64,000 nucleotides of DNA, from positions 92,662,670-92,726,669 of the forward strand of contig OX352773.1 in NCBI GenBank assembly GCA_947095535.1, written 5' to 3'. The translations under genes were made by a program, and so were the position numbers. This DNA is from Poecilobothrus nobilitatus. Lineage: Eukaryota; Arthropoda; Insecta; Diptera; Dolichopodidae. Positions 1 to 12,192 of the stretch are shown here, piece after piece (positions within the stretch are counted from its first letter, which is position 1; every line of letters begins with the position of its first letter). Under the pieces are notes generated by a model. That model was given only the letters and a program-made list of their open reading frames with translations, searched no databases and was not told the DNA's origin.

Positions 1-1030
1 TATAAATATTATTAAAAGGATTTATTTTGCATTATTGTATTGTACGCATAAAATAAAACAAATCGACAAAAAAGAGATATAAGAGGAATTTACTGATAAT
101 CAACATGGGGAAATTTTATCACAATTTATTTTTGTATAAAGAAGAGTTGGTTAAAGATTACATATTATTTTATGATTCTAGGGAGTTATTTAAGATATCT
201 TGTTTAAATGGTGTGTGTTAATATAAAAAACGATTTTTTTTTATAGCCATTTTGACTTGATAGTTTGTGAAAATTTTTCAGATCATTGATTGCATATTTT
301 TAGGTAATTTCTTAGATTTTTTTTGATAAAAAAGGGAGTTTTATTAATAGAAATTATTTAATATTGTGAGTATCAAGTGAAAACAAATCATATTTTTATA
401 ATGTGATATTAATAGAAGGGCTCATTTTTTCATAGGATATAATATTTTGGTATTGTTTGGTTAGTAAATTTTTTTTTTTTGGTAATTTTGATGGTTTATT
501 TATTTTTTTTGTAGGTACCTATTTGATAGAATTGAACAAAAAAATGTAAGGAAATATATATGTAGGTTTTAAACATATATTACAATTATTATCAATCACA
601 ATTATTTTATGTCTAGGCCTCTACAGTCTACACAATTAAAAAATTATGTGAACCGTTATGATACCACACCTTTAAAATCATTCAGCTCATTTATCATAGG
701 ATCAATACACTTGCCCGAATAACGAAATCATTAAATTTTTAAAATCTAGAATTTTCAAAATACCGATATTTCAAAATTCCAAATTTTCAATATCTCGAAA
801 TTACATGATGTCGAAAAATTTCTAACACTATATAATTAAATTTTCTCTAAATTTATGTTTTAAGTATCCATAAATTCAAAGTATAAGTACGTTCTGATTT
901 TAAACAAGTGTTTATTGTTGCCCCCATTTATAAACACCGATATTATAAATATCGGTATATATATAATGACATAATACTAATTATATTTATTGAAGTACAT
1001 ATTTTGTTATTGAAATATAAACATATAAAG
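1..1030. other. AT-rich noncoding stretch
   Basis: I see no gene. The stretch is AT-rich with short poly-T runs. All frames are closed by frequent stops, and the short frame near 908-1108 has no recognisable domain. Confidence 0.6.
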
Positions 1031-1039
1031 TATCTAAGA

Positions 1040-1190
1040 GGAATATTATTGTTAGTTACAAAAGACGTTTTTACTCCTTTTACACTAATATGTATATTTC
1101 CGAATTAGGAGGAAAATATTCTAAGTTAAAAGGATTTTATTGTTGATTACAAAATCAGGGATTCAATAATCAGAATACTTCTTCCTAGAG
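1040..1190 (+). repeat. Two copies of short dispersed repeat P (TTACAAAATCAGG arm)
   Basis: Two neighbouring segments each contain a variant of the arm GTTGGTTACAAAATCAGGG followed by a C/T-rich stretch. The same arm recurs near 13.7, 17.2, 17.4, 44.6, 48.3 and 48.6 kb in both orientations. Here the copies are diverged and partial. Confidence 0.45.
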
Positions 1191-1199
1191 CAAACATAT

Positions 1200-2550
1200 G
1201 ACACATAATTGTTGAAAAAATATTTATTTTAAATCTGTATAAATTTGTATTTTAGTGTAATTTCGGGATTTTGTAATTTTGGTTATCATTTCGGTTGTAA
1301 TTTTCGAATTTTTAAAATTTGTGAATGCGTACCCAACCCATTATCATAATGCATGAACGGTTTTTATGAACAAAATACAGATTATTCTGTTCTAACGTAA
1401 GGTTGACGTTATTTCTTTTATAGCATTTAGTTATAAAATTTCATTAGTCCTGCTTTCCCAATATCCTTTTATTAACCATGTACATAAAAATTTCAGTATC
1501 AATTTTAATTGACAAAATAACATTAGATATAACAGATACTTTCACTTATTTTTTTTTTTAATTTATATTTTTAATTATATTTTATTATTCTATTTGAAAG
1601 ATTACAAAATATCCTATAGGACGTACTGCTACTATTGTAAATCAAACAAACCTAAATGTTAAAGTAAAGTCTGCATTTTAGTATGATTGAATAAATTGGT
1701 TTCTATTAATGAGCAAACTATTACATATCTATTTTGATAAAAAGTAACTATTATATACTTAGGTCACTGCAATTTTTTTAATGTTTCGTATATTAAGAAT
1801 TTTTTATTAAATTTTAAATTTTGTACTAATTAAACTAATTAAAAATTTATGCAGTAAATAATATGACAATTGCATAACATGTCAATCAATAGAATGCATA
1901 TGTGTGCATATATAAAAAGTAAATATGTTTATATGCATTTTTACTTTTTTTTTTTTTGGTTGTTCCTGCACCATAATACATTTTTGTTTGAATGTATGTA
2001 AATATGTGTCGCACAGGTCATGTATACATAAGTACAATGAAAACAAAATTGTTTATCAAACCATATAGAATACTTTTCTTTGTTAACTAAATATTGGTAT
2101 ATTGTAAACTAAGGTAATCATTTTCCATTTATCACTGTGTCGTTTGCCTATTTGAAGCATGACTTCAATTTATTTCCAAATATTTACAAAAGAATTGACT
2201 ACAAAAGTTCACAAATTAGATAAAATGTTAGGAATGTTAGAATTTAAATGTATAAGTGATATTTTCAATATTTAAATATTACAATTCTTTTTTTAAATAT
2301 TAAAGATTTGAAGATTTTTGGGAATAAAATCACTGACTTTATCAAAAAAACAAAAATGAAACTTAAAATTTTAAAATAATATGCATTGAAGATCACATAA
2401 TTCAGAAAAATTAGTTAGGCATATTGTTTTTTTTTGTATTCTTGTTTTTCTACTGGAAATTTTTGGTCTACTGCCAATTTTTAAAAAAAATCACTAACAT
2501 AAAAAATATACCGGAAAAAAAGAGCACATTTTAAAGAGAGCGGTTTTTAA
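1200..2550. other. AT-rich noncoding stretch
   Basis: I see no gene, no RNA and no clear repeat. Homopolymer tracts are common and all frames are interrupted. Confidence 0.6.
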
Positions 2551-2553
2551 AAG

Positions 2554-3694
2554 AGCACATTTCCAAAACACAATACAAACTGTTTAGAATTGTGACTTGC
2601 ACAAAATTTGAAAAGTTAAGAAACAAAATTTAACAAATATTTTTAATAAGAAAACATGTGAAAATAGGACTTTTTGGAATTTTGAGGGGCTGTAAGGCCG
2701 AAACTCTATATAACTAATAAAAACCGTTAAGACAGATAAAAATATGTTACTGTAGCTTTAATTTGTATGTCTTGCCGAAGAAAATTTTGTGCAGGTGTTT
2801 CAGTTACAGGTGCCTAATTAGCAAATTTTTAATTTTTCAGGGGGTGTAAAAAGTATTCTGTGCAAGCTTATACTAATTCTTAAAGTTCTTTCTTGTCACA
2901 AAATTTTAGGTTGGCGTGCCGGAGTTATGAAAAGAAAAAATTTCATGCAAAATAGGGTTTTCACATAACGGTAAATTTAAATAGTAAATTACAAAATATT
3001 GTATAATTTTGATATTGCTTTATATAGATGATAAAATTTCGGTCTTCTGGCAGTTTTAGATTGAAAAACTATTACGCAGAGCCTGAGATATATACATCTG
3101 CAAATGGGAGTTTTTCGCAATTTTGAAGAGCTGTAGCTCTGGAACCCCGAACAACTAAGATAAACCTTTAACACACGTAAAAATATACTACTGTAGCTTT
3201 AATTTTTATATCTTGCCGTAGTAAAATGTGTACAGGTGCCTAAGTTATAGGTTTTTAAAAATAGCAAATTTTCAATTTTTGATCCCTAATAGATCATAAA
3301 CAGGGGGTGGTACAAAAAAAATTTCTGAGCTAAACTTATTTAAATACTAAAATTTAAATACTAAATTTAAAAGAATTGTATAACTTTGATATTAATTCAC
3401 AAAGTTAAAAAAACCACTTGTCGAATGACGTATTCAGATTGAAAAAATGTTAAACAGAACATGAGATATGCGCATTTAAAAATAGGGCATTTTCAAAGTT
3501 TGAGGGGCTGTAGCTCCGTATTGGATGGGGCTACATGAAAAAGTTGTTCCACAAAATTAATATTTTTATGAGACCTACCCATGGTTAAAATTTTTCCCTA
3601 TTTTTTACGGTGTAGAAGTTTTGAAAACAGACGGCCGGACGGACAAAATGAAACTAATAAGCACATTTTTTAAAATTTTTTTTGGAAATGTGCT
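2554..3694. mobile_element. Non-autonomous TIR element with internal diverged repeats
   Basis: The left end carries AGCACATTTCC at 2554-2564 and the right end its exact reverse complement GGAAATGTGCT at 3684-3694. Between them are at least two and a half diverged copies of a unit of roughly 380-440 bp. The phrase GAGGGGCTGTAG (variants) occurs near 2683, 3124 and 3502. ACTGTAGCTTTAATTT occurs near 2751 and 3191. No transposase frame is seen, so this would be a non-autonomous DNA element about 1.14 kb long. Related fragments lie near 20.3, 22.4, 24.3 and 39.1 kb. The superfamily is unknown and no target-site duplication was resolved. Confidence 0.6.
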
Positions 3695-3699
3695 AAAAA

Positions 3700-4600
3700 G
3701 ATTAAATGAGCAGAAAAAGAAAAAATAAATAAGGAAAAAGTTTTGAAGACTCATTAGATTCATGTCAGAGAGTTGATCTAAGTGTTGGAAAGAGAGATAG
3801 TACCGAAATATTTTCGCAATTTATTTTGTAACAGGTGTAGAGAAGGTCCTCCAGCTGTTTTACATCGTCAATTTCTCTGTAAAATTTGCAGTTATACATT
3901 TAAGTGCATGTATACTGATCTTTCATTTCTGTTGATCAGAAACCCACCAACAAGTTGTTTTATTGACTGCTTCTACTGCTAACTGTTTTATTAACTGCTT
4001 TTCATATGTCCAATATTTTCGGAAAAAAATTTTATTAATAATGGTTATATGAATTTATTTAATAAACAGACGAGTAAACAACAGTTAAATGAAAATTCTG
4101 ATTCCAGACAATGATACTTAGTTAAATATAAACAGTAATGACTTAGTAGATGTTTTTACTATACTCTATGGCTACCCTATGAACCCTATGTTCCTAATAA
4201 AAGTGATTAGAAACTTCGGTTTTTTGGGCAATTTTTCTTAAGGGAGTTATTTCACGGATCCTTAAAATCGAAGTGATAAACTCCATCCTAAAGTGGTAGA
4301 CAAAATATGTTTTTATTAATTACATTAAATTTTAATATTTTGTGTGCAATTTTTCGTCGAAAATCTTAAAAGTGTTTAAATTAGCTTTTTAATTACACTT
4401 CAACTGACAATACATCCGGCAGACATTTTCTAGTGTAGTATCTCACTTTACTACACACAAAAATGTCTGTTATTTTTTATCTCTTAATGTCTATTATTTT
4501 TTGTTGAAAATAGTTCGGGTTTTCCGACTTTTTTCTCTTATTTAAAAACTACAATTCTTTTTATATTTTTTTTTTCGTAAACCATTAAAATATTGTACAA
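3700..4600. other. AT-rich noncoding stretch
   Basis: I see no gene. The small frame at 3782-3982 starts at a non-ATG codon and matches nothing I recognise. Confidence 0.55.
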
Positions 4601-4604
4601 TATT

Positions 4605-5085
4605 ATGTATATAGACCATATGTATATTGACTCAAATGTATGGATAGCATCAGAATCGAATTCTGGGTCAATTAAGGCATATATGTCTGTTAGCTCGTCC
4701 GTCTGTCGGCCCGATTACTCAAAAAATAAAGACGCTAGAATTCTTGAAATTTTTACTACATCATTTTTATAAAATTGTTAATTTCGCTACTTAACTTAAA
4801 GCAAGTTTTCGAGTAGCTGCCATTCAGTTGTATCTCTTTTTATATGAAAATAACTCAGTGTCTATTGAAGCAAAGTATCTGAAGTTTTGTAAAAGGATGT
4901 TAAGTTGCATCCCAACAACTTATGTATAATTTGGTTGGTCTAGACAGCAGGTTTAAATAACTAGCATACAACTTTTTTTTTCTATTAGAATATAATTTAT
5001 ATATGTTTTATAGAAACAGCATATGTTCATACGGCTATCCCAGAGTTGACACAGTCTACTCTACACTCTTTCTCCTCTTTTTAAG
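4605..5085 (+). repeat. Dispersed repeat T, diverged copy
   Basis: This shares several blocks with the copy at 57772-58408. They include a stretch around ATCAGAATCGAATT, a block with AAATAACTCAGTGTCTATTG, and a 3' end CCCAGAGTTGACACAGTC followed by TACTCTAC. The left terminus seen in other copies is not clear here. No coding frame is present. Confidence 0.6.
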
Positions 5086-5089
5086 TAAG

Positions 5090-6850
5090 GTAATTTTTTT
5101 CCTCAAAGTTCCAACGTGACGTCATAATTCCTTAATTAATTCATCGTTAATCCGGATCTTCGAAAAACTTTATTTATTTTTACAAAGATGCAGATTCTGA
5201 AAAAAATGTGACTTATCACCTAAAGAAAAGTGCAAATTGCACATTTACATCAGAAAGTAAATTGAAATATTAAAATTTGAAATTCAGGTTAAAATTGAAA
5301 TTGGAAAAAATCAATCAATTAATTTTATTTTGTCAAATTTTAATTTTGTTTTTGCCAATTGGCAATTTTCATTATTTATTCAGCAGTTATTATATAAATT
5401 TTTAATATTTATTTAGTCCTTATTTGATTCTGTTGTATTTAAATTATATGACTAGAATTTCTTTAATTAAAATGAAAATAAAAAAAAAAATGGTTATTTT
5501 TTATACATTTCAAATTATTCTTAAATATTGTGTATAAATAATGTTATATTATATATGGACGTAGACGTACGTAAATATAATTTCACAGAAAATATATTAA
5601 CACTGAATTATATTTGAATATTCAAAAGAATTTTAAAATTAAATGAATATTTTACTTAAAATGAATCACTAAACCCTTAAAAGCATGGACGAGTCTGAGA
5701 AACTCATTTAAATATGACAGTGTTTTTATAATGGGACCGCTGGTCTTTTAGACAAAACGACGATTAATATTCTGTAAAATATAATAATATAATGTAAATG
5801 AATTGAGGAACAGTATATGAATCCCATGTACAGGTGTAGTATCAACTCTAGGATAAGCGTAGGGACATTATACATTTATACTTTTTACATAAATTTAATC
5901 ATCTTTTAGAATATTTCAGATAAGTATCTCACTTAATGAAATACGGAGATGTATTTATATAAATTTTATAGTTGTCGGACAGCTTCTAGAGCTCACCAGT
6001 CGAACTTACGCAATTTCACTATCGAAACAATTTTCAGAACATTAGCTCTGTTATTAGAGTGCGGACGGACGAAAGATCGTACAATTTTGCCATACCACTC
6101 TATCTCGTTCTCTTTAAGGTGTCACAAACATAATGGTTGTAATTTGTTATATCTTAAGAAATGCTTCTGTTCAGACGCATGTTTCAATATGTCTAATTTT
6201 TCTTTAAAAAAGTTTTTTAAATGTTAATGCAATATAAAGCTTGATCTAGATTTTTTTAGAAGGCGCCGTATAATTCTAGATTCTATATTCTAGATTCTAA
6301 ATCTTCTTTCTAGATCTTCAATTCATATTTTATGTAAAATATTTGTAATGGTTTTCTGAGGGTTAAAAATGTGATTTATTTAAGGTAAAATTTAAAACAC
6401 AGTTAATTAATATTTTTGTACCTTGTGTATTGTTTTTCATAGTAAGAAAAATACTTCTTACATTTTATGCTAATTTTCTATCTAAATTTATTCTTAAATT
6501 TTCTTAAATATTAGAATATATTAAAAGTTTAAGAATATAATTTTGAAGTTTATTTGCTTTAATAAATGGACACATTTAATTTTCTATTGTTTTTATGACA
6601 TTTTTAATATAATTTTCTAATTATATTTTCATTTTAAAAATTTAAAATATTAAAGTAAAATTTAATGATAGTTTTACGTCAAATAAGGAAAATTCTATCT
6701 TTAGAAATATGTTGTATAGTTTTTTTATTAAACATTTTGCTCTAAAACAATATTTAAATAATTTTATACATTTTATTGAATCATCCCATCAATTAAATAT
6801 TTTTACAATTTAATTTATTTTATTTTTTTTATAATATATATTAAATTTAA
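5090..6850. other. AT-rich noncoding stretch
   Basis: I see no gene. The 5949-6227 frame starts at a non-ATG codon and shows no domain. Confidence 0.55.
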
Positions 6851-6855
6851 TATTT

Positions 6856-6897
6856 TCTAATTTAAATTTTTTCTTATATTTTCTTTTACAGGTGAGT
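6856..6897 (+). promoter_or_regulatory. Candidate recursive splice site (ratchet point)
   Basis: A CTAAT branch-point-like motif at 6857-6861 is followed by a T-rich tract and ACAG ending at 6891. GTGAGT starts directly at 6892. A strong 3' splice site abutting a consensus 5' splice site with no exon between is the published signature of recursive splice sites in very long insect introns. The spacing from branch point to AG, about 31 nt, is normal. It is the only strong CAG/GTRAGT junction I found in the window on either strand. The absence of confident host exons in 64 kb fits a long plus-strand intron. Chance occurrence in T-rich DNA remains possible. Confidence 0.5.
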
Positions 6898-6944
6898 GAA
6901 AATATTTTCGTTATGTTTCCGCAAGCTTTTGAAAAAGATGAAAG
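6892..6944 (+). other. Possible 53-nt exon (RS-exon) after the composite splice site
   Basis: Counting from the acceptor, the next good donor is AAAG followed by GTAAAT at 6945. The 53 nt between have a single open frame, starting at the first base, encoding 17 residues beginning VSENIFVMFPQ and ending at a split codon. The other two frames stop at once. Recursive sites often carry a cryptic downstream donor that defines a skipped exon, so this could be an RS-exon or a real micro-exon. I do not recognise the peptide. Confidence 0.35.
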
Positions 6945-8180
6945 GTAAATTAAAATTATGATAGCTAATATTAAATTTTAGAAATAATCACTTTGAAAAT
7001 AATGTTATTAAAAAACAAAATATCAAAAAACAAAATATCAAAAAACAAAATATTAAAAAACAAAATATTTGTTTTATTTATTTTTCGAAATATGTGAGTA
7101 TTAAATTCCTGCTTAAAATCGTAAATGAAAAAAAACAATTTTTTAATATTTTAACTAATGGTTTGAATGGTAGTTGAGAAATGAAAAGTACTATAAGGCA
7201 AATATTTCTTTTATATTTTTTTTTGGATTTTGTTCGAAGATGAAATCTTAAGATAGCATCAGTAAAAGAAAGCGTATCACAAAGAAACAGAAAATTTTTC
7301 GCAACTTGGGCGTCTGGTGACACATTCCAAAAGGTTAATAATGTAATATGAAACATAAAATACAAAAGTGAGCAGATTTCAAACTTTTCAATAAAGTTTG
7401 ATTCAGATTCAGGAATACTTTTTTAATTACGAAATAGCTTAAATAGTTATCTATTTTCGGCGTTTAAAAATATAATAGATAAATCTGTGAAAATAATCAC
7501 CATCAGCCATTTTGTATCTCAATGTAGTGCAATCATTACGTAATAAATTTATTAATAAAAAACTATGATTTTTAAGGTTATTATAACATACGTATTTATA
7601 TGCTTAAAAATCCCATAGAAATTAACTTTGCTCTGCTCTTTGGCACAACCTCTTTTTATGATATTGTATAACATTTTAGAACTTGAATTTGATTAAAATT
7701 CTTTTTATTATATTCGATTATTGGCAGTAGATTTTTTTTTAACAAAAAATTAATTAAATTATACTCAGTTTATATAGCTCTACTTATTTATCAATAATAT
7801 TAGTTATTTACAAATCAAACATTAGAATGCCTATTGATGAGTTTAGTAACGTTGAAAAGGCGAAACACTCTTAATATATTATAATATTATTCTTACTTCT
7901 ATTATTCTTATTCTTAATCTTACTTTTTAGATTCTAGTTAAACAGTAGCTAAGGTCAAAAGCTCAATTTCTTATATTTAGTTCCCAAAAAACTTGGCAAA
8001 CTGTAAATATATATATATATATTTTATTTAAATTTATGAATTTTAATAATTAATATAAATAAAAATTATAAATAACACGATTTTAATAAATAAAAATAAA
8101 AGAATATATAATATTCATATACCTAATACTACATATACATAGATATAATAATAACTGCAGCCTAATATATATAAATAAAT
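6945..8180. other. AT-rich noncoding stretch
   Basis: I see no gene. It holds a 15-bp tandem repeat at 7006-7068, listed separately, and simple AT runs near 8005-8160. The 7078-7365 minus-strand frame is compositionally biased and has no domain. Confidence 0.55.
7006..7068. repeat. 15-bp minisatellite, about 4 copies
   Basis: The unit TCAAAAAACAAAATA (last copies TTAAAAAACAAAATA) is repeated head to tail about four times. Confidence 0.85.
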
Positions 8181-8232
8181 ACCCAGTGATCAGAACAAAG
8201 CACCTGCTTCAGAGTCGAAGAAGGATGACACC

Positions 8233-9432
8233 ATGTGTCCAACATGCAATAAGGCTGTTCTAGATCGTGAATAAGCTGTTCGGTGCGATGGAAAATGCAA
8301 GGCCTGGTTCCATTCGAGTTGTCTAGAATATGATGCAAGTAAATGCCACCCTTTTAAGGCAGTTGCACGTATGATTACATGGTTATTTGTTAACGACAAA
8401 AAAAAATTGAATAAATGGTTGAAAGACGCCTGCATCTGTAATAATGAAGAAGCAATTGACATGGGTTTTAAAAATTTAAAAGATAAACTAAATAACTTGG
8501 GAGGATAAAATAAATAAATCTAATGAAGAAAAAGCTTGGGCAAGTAATAAAATTTTACTTCATAATAATTACAACACTACACCAAATCTTACTTATGCTC
8601 AAGTAATGAAATCTCCCTACATCGAGAAAAGAAAAAATAAATATGATGAATATTAGTAAAATAATTATTAAACCTAAACGAGGAGATTGTGTAAGCAGAT
8701 CAGATGTATTAACCAGCAGTAATACAGAATTTTTGAAAGTAAAATTAATCCGACTGTAAGTAGAATAATTATATTAAATATTATACACATAAAACATGGC
8801 AGAATATTATTAAAGACGCTCTCGGATAATGGTGAAAAATTACTATCGTTAATAAAAGAAAATTATGAGCAATTCAAAAACACTCGATACTAAAAAACTA
8901 AGAATTGCACTAAAATACATAAAAAAGGATTTCGTAATCAGATTTAATACAAGAATTAATTGCATTGAACTGCACTATTGATAAAGGGGATGAAAATAAA
9001 TTAAAATATAAAAAACAATTTGTTAAATCATTTATGTATATACTGGAAGTTTCATCAAAAGTATCTATCAAGCTAATGCAGAAGTTTATACTGGAAGTTT
9101 CATCAAAAGTATTTACCAAGCTAATGCAGAAGAAGTATATAAATTTAAACTATAGCACAATAGCTGTGGAAGAACACATCGCGATTCTAAGGTGCACTAA
9201 ATGCCCACAGTGTGACCACTTTTATGCCACCTGCTTGAACAAGAAATCATGTGCAAAATGCTCTGATGAATATGACGCAAAACCATGTAAGTATTCAAAA
9301 AAATGTTGCGTAAATTGTATTGGTAATCCAAATCTGACACCCGAACAAAATAAGCACAGAGCAAAAAGCAGATACTGTCAATTTAATTTAAAAATGTTAA
9401 ATATTGCCAGGGAGAAAATATCATATGCATAA
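8233..9432 (+). pseudogene. CR1-like ORF1 relic: PHD-like finger, RNA-binding region and zinc knuckle
   Basis: The frame from the ATG at 8233 reads CPTC, then after an in-frame stop at 8272 CDGKC, HSSC and, following a Trp, CIC: a C4HC3 PHD-like pattern. Past a stop at 8506 come TYAQVMKSP and, in shifted frames, IIIKPK and INP, typical of the ORF1 of this LINE group. The last segment, 8965-9432, ends with CTKCPQCDHFYATC, a CX2CX4HX4C knuckle, and further cysteines. The protein would be the nucleic-acid-binding gag-like partner of the RT. A 48-bp (16-residue) in-frame tandem duplication sits just before the knuckle region. At least three stops or frameshifts inactivate it. Confidence 0.75.
9040..9135 (+). 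repeat. 48-bp tandem duplication inside the ORF1 relic
   Basis: Two copies with few differences start at about 9043 and 9091. Each encodes a 16-residue unit beginning LEVSSKV and ending LMQK plus two residues. The 48-bp period keeps the reading frame. Confidence 0.85.
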
Positions 9433-9463
9433 GTTTACATAATGGACAAAAGTAAAACTTATC

Positions 9464-10860
9464 ATGAATAATAACAAATACAAAAATTTCAAAATTGCTT
9501 ATCTGAACATAAATAGTATCAGAAACAAAATACCGAATTTAATTCGAAAGACAGTGATAGAGGTGGTGGTACAGGTCTTTTTATAAAACGGAGGGTGTTA
9601 AATTGCACCTGAAAAATTGTATTTTAGAAAACTTCAGAATACATCTTCACTGTTGTGGAATTGAAAAGCACTACCACGAAATTGAAAATAGGTATAGTAT
9701 ATAACGCTCCATCTATTGCCAATAATAATTTTGTTTTACTTCTAAATAATAAATTACAGAAAACTTTTATTGCTAGGATACAAATATAATAAAATATGCT
9801 AGGAGATACAAATATAAATATTAGGTAATAACGTAACTAGAATGTATAAGAAAAAAATAAACTCTGCTGGGTACATACCGAAGAAATGGGTATACGGGAT
9901 ATTGCAAATACAGTAATAAAAAATTACCTACACAATCGTGAAGTTTACACAAAAGTAAATGACAAAATTAGCTCTCCTAAAATACTAAAATATGGTTTGT
10001 CCAAGGCTCTATTTTAGATCCGCTATTATACAATATGTATATTAAAAATTTGCAAAAAGCCAATATAGATAATAAATATACAATTTACGCAGATGTTACC
10101 TCATTAACTTTTACAGCACATTCTCTGGAAGATTTACATAGTAAAATGAATACAGAATTACAAAAATACTTCAAGTGGATATGCACTTACTCTGAAGACT
10201 AAATAAACAAAATACATTATATTTAGAAAAAAAAGAAAATTGAATAATACTAATTTCACCTTCAATATAAAAATAAATAATACTTCGATTGAAAATGTTA
10301 AAACAATACAATAAAATATTTGGGACTAAACATTGATGAAGTTTTAAAATGTGAACCTCACATAATCGAGTTAAAAAAAAAAACTATATGATTTATCAAT
10401 AGCAATTAAGAGAATGGGATGCTTAGGCATGAACACGTTAAACCTAGTCTACAATTCTCACATTCCATCCCAAATTAGATACAGATCACGTGAATGCATT
10501 GTAACAACACTTTAATGATTATTATATACAGATGTATGGATTAATCCACAAAAAAATACATTTCACATTCCACATAAAACACCTACAACACAAGTTTATA
10601 GTATAACAATAAAACTAAATATCACACAAATATCTAATTTGGAATTTTGCAAACTAATTTATAATGTAAAAACCGAACTTGTAAAAACAAATTTATGTCT
10701 ATATAATAGGGGAGAAATGCATCAATACCAAACCAGAGGTCAAAATCAATTTATAATACCTGAAATTCATACTCATCTAAGATATAATTCTACAATTGTT
10801 AAGGGTATCAGATTATAAAATAAACTTCCAGCTAAAGTTAAAAAATGAAAAATTGACCAT
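9464..10860 (+). pseudogene. CR1-like ORF2 relic: endonuclease remnant and reverse transcriptase
   Basis: It starts with ATG at 9464. IAYLNINSIRNK within the first 30 codons is the beta-strand and metal-binding start of an APE-type endonuclease. Much of the endonuclease is then deleted, leaving GGGTGLF and LGDTNIN scraps. RT motifs follow: QGSILDPLLYNMYI near 10007-10045 and YADV, a decayed YADD active site, near 10086-10097. The C-terminal block near 10690-10830, with YQTRGQNQF and a later KLPAKVKK, matches the tail usual in CR1/L2-type proteins. Many stops are present and no function is expected. Confidence 0.78.
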
Positions 10861-10869
10861 AAAGCAAAA

Positions 10870-12190
10870 ATCCTATTTTCAGATTTTTTTACTTGATTTT
10901 GAATTCCTAACTTTATTTAGGTTTATACTTTTAAAATATAATTCAGAAATCTGTCCCACTTTTCTTAAATCATTTTCGAAATTTAAATTTCGAATGTTAA
11001 ATTATGTTAATTTATAAGAAATATAAGATCACATATAACTGATATATGCACATAATAACATATTGTATATATATATATATATTTATATTTACTTCGTAAT
11101 TTAAAGAATTCATTATTTAAATTTTGTAACTATTTTATACAAAATTTAATTCATATAATGTACATAATTTTTCTTTTTTACTTTAATTATAAAAGGATCG
11201 AAAATTTAATAACGGCTTTAAAAATATATTTGAATTTTTTTTGTGACAAGAATTGAAAGAAAAAGGTCCTTAATCAACTTAAATATATTCGAAATTTAAT
11301 AAATCTTTAAAATATTCATTATTTATCCCATTTTTTTTGTTTCAAGTTAATTTTACCTGACTCACAAAACCAAATTGTCCCATAATTTATAAACATTAAC
11401 AAAATTAAATGTATCCTTTCAGAAAAACAAGCCATATATTACGATCTGGCTATTATTAGATATCATGTTATAATATTGAAAGAAAACTCTTTTTACAAAC
11501 ATCAGTAAACAAAGCAAAATAACGTTAAAATTATTCAACATTTCATTTAATTAATTGGTTCCAGTTATAAGCGTATAAAAGTGTCATATATTTGGCTATC
11601 ATGCAATCATAAAGGATAAAACTATTCGTTTGTGGATTTTTATTTTACAAAATTGAAGAAAAAAACGTGATAAAAACTTATAACCAATTTTAGTAAATAT
11701 TGAGAATATTCAATAGCGTCCTTCCAAAAACAAAAAAAAAAAAAAAAACCATATATGAAAGAAAATTGTATATAACAACGAAAAAAATATTTCTGAGAAT
11801 AATATATTTGATTTTCCTAAAGGTGAATAAAAGTTTTTGATATATTGCAAATGAAAAAAGGTTGAATATACTCGGGAATGATCACAATTCATTTACTTTA
11901 TTACAAAATAAGTACCTATCTAAAAAAAAATCTTGTTTCCATTTGACCGTGCTCACCTATTATTCATGTGTAATTTTTATACCGGGAAGTTGATAATACG
12001 CTATTCGATATTGTTTCTTTTTTGTAGTTGTATATGAAATAAATCGATAGAATAAATATTTTGTGTAATATGTTAAAAACTATAGGGTGGATTCTATTTA
12101 TTGGCAGTTACTTTTACAGTTTTTTGTTTTTTTTAGAAAAAACTTAAAAACTTATTCATGATTTAAATCCGCACTCTCTCAATTATGATA
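10870..12190. other. AT-rich noncoding stretch
   Basis: I see no gene. It contains a perfect palindrome TTCGAAATTTAAATTTCGAA near 10976-10995 and an (AT)n run near 11065-11083. Confidence 0.55.
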
Positions 12191-12192
12191 AT

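Larger units (their letters stand above)
8206..10860 (+). mobile_element. Decayed CR1-like non-LTR retrotransposon
   Basis: Two degenerate reading frames follow each other. The first has a PHD-like finger and a CCHC zinc knuckle. The second has the start of an apurinic-type endonuclease, RT motifs and a characteristic C-terminal stretch ending near NKLP. A PHD-type finger in ORF1 is known from the CR1 group of LINEs. Stops, frameshifts and a large internal deletion in the endonuclease make it inactive. True 5' and 3' ends and target duplications were not found. Confidence 0.8.

Noticed and set aside
7078..7365. 95-codon frame on the minus strand
   Set aside because: Low complexity, no domain, and adjacent to a minisatellite.
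11335..11375. Minus-strand composite splice site (GTCAG/GTAAAA)
   Set aside because: No pyrimidine tract precedes the AG on the minus strand.
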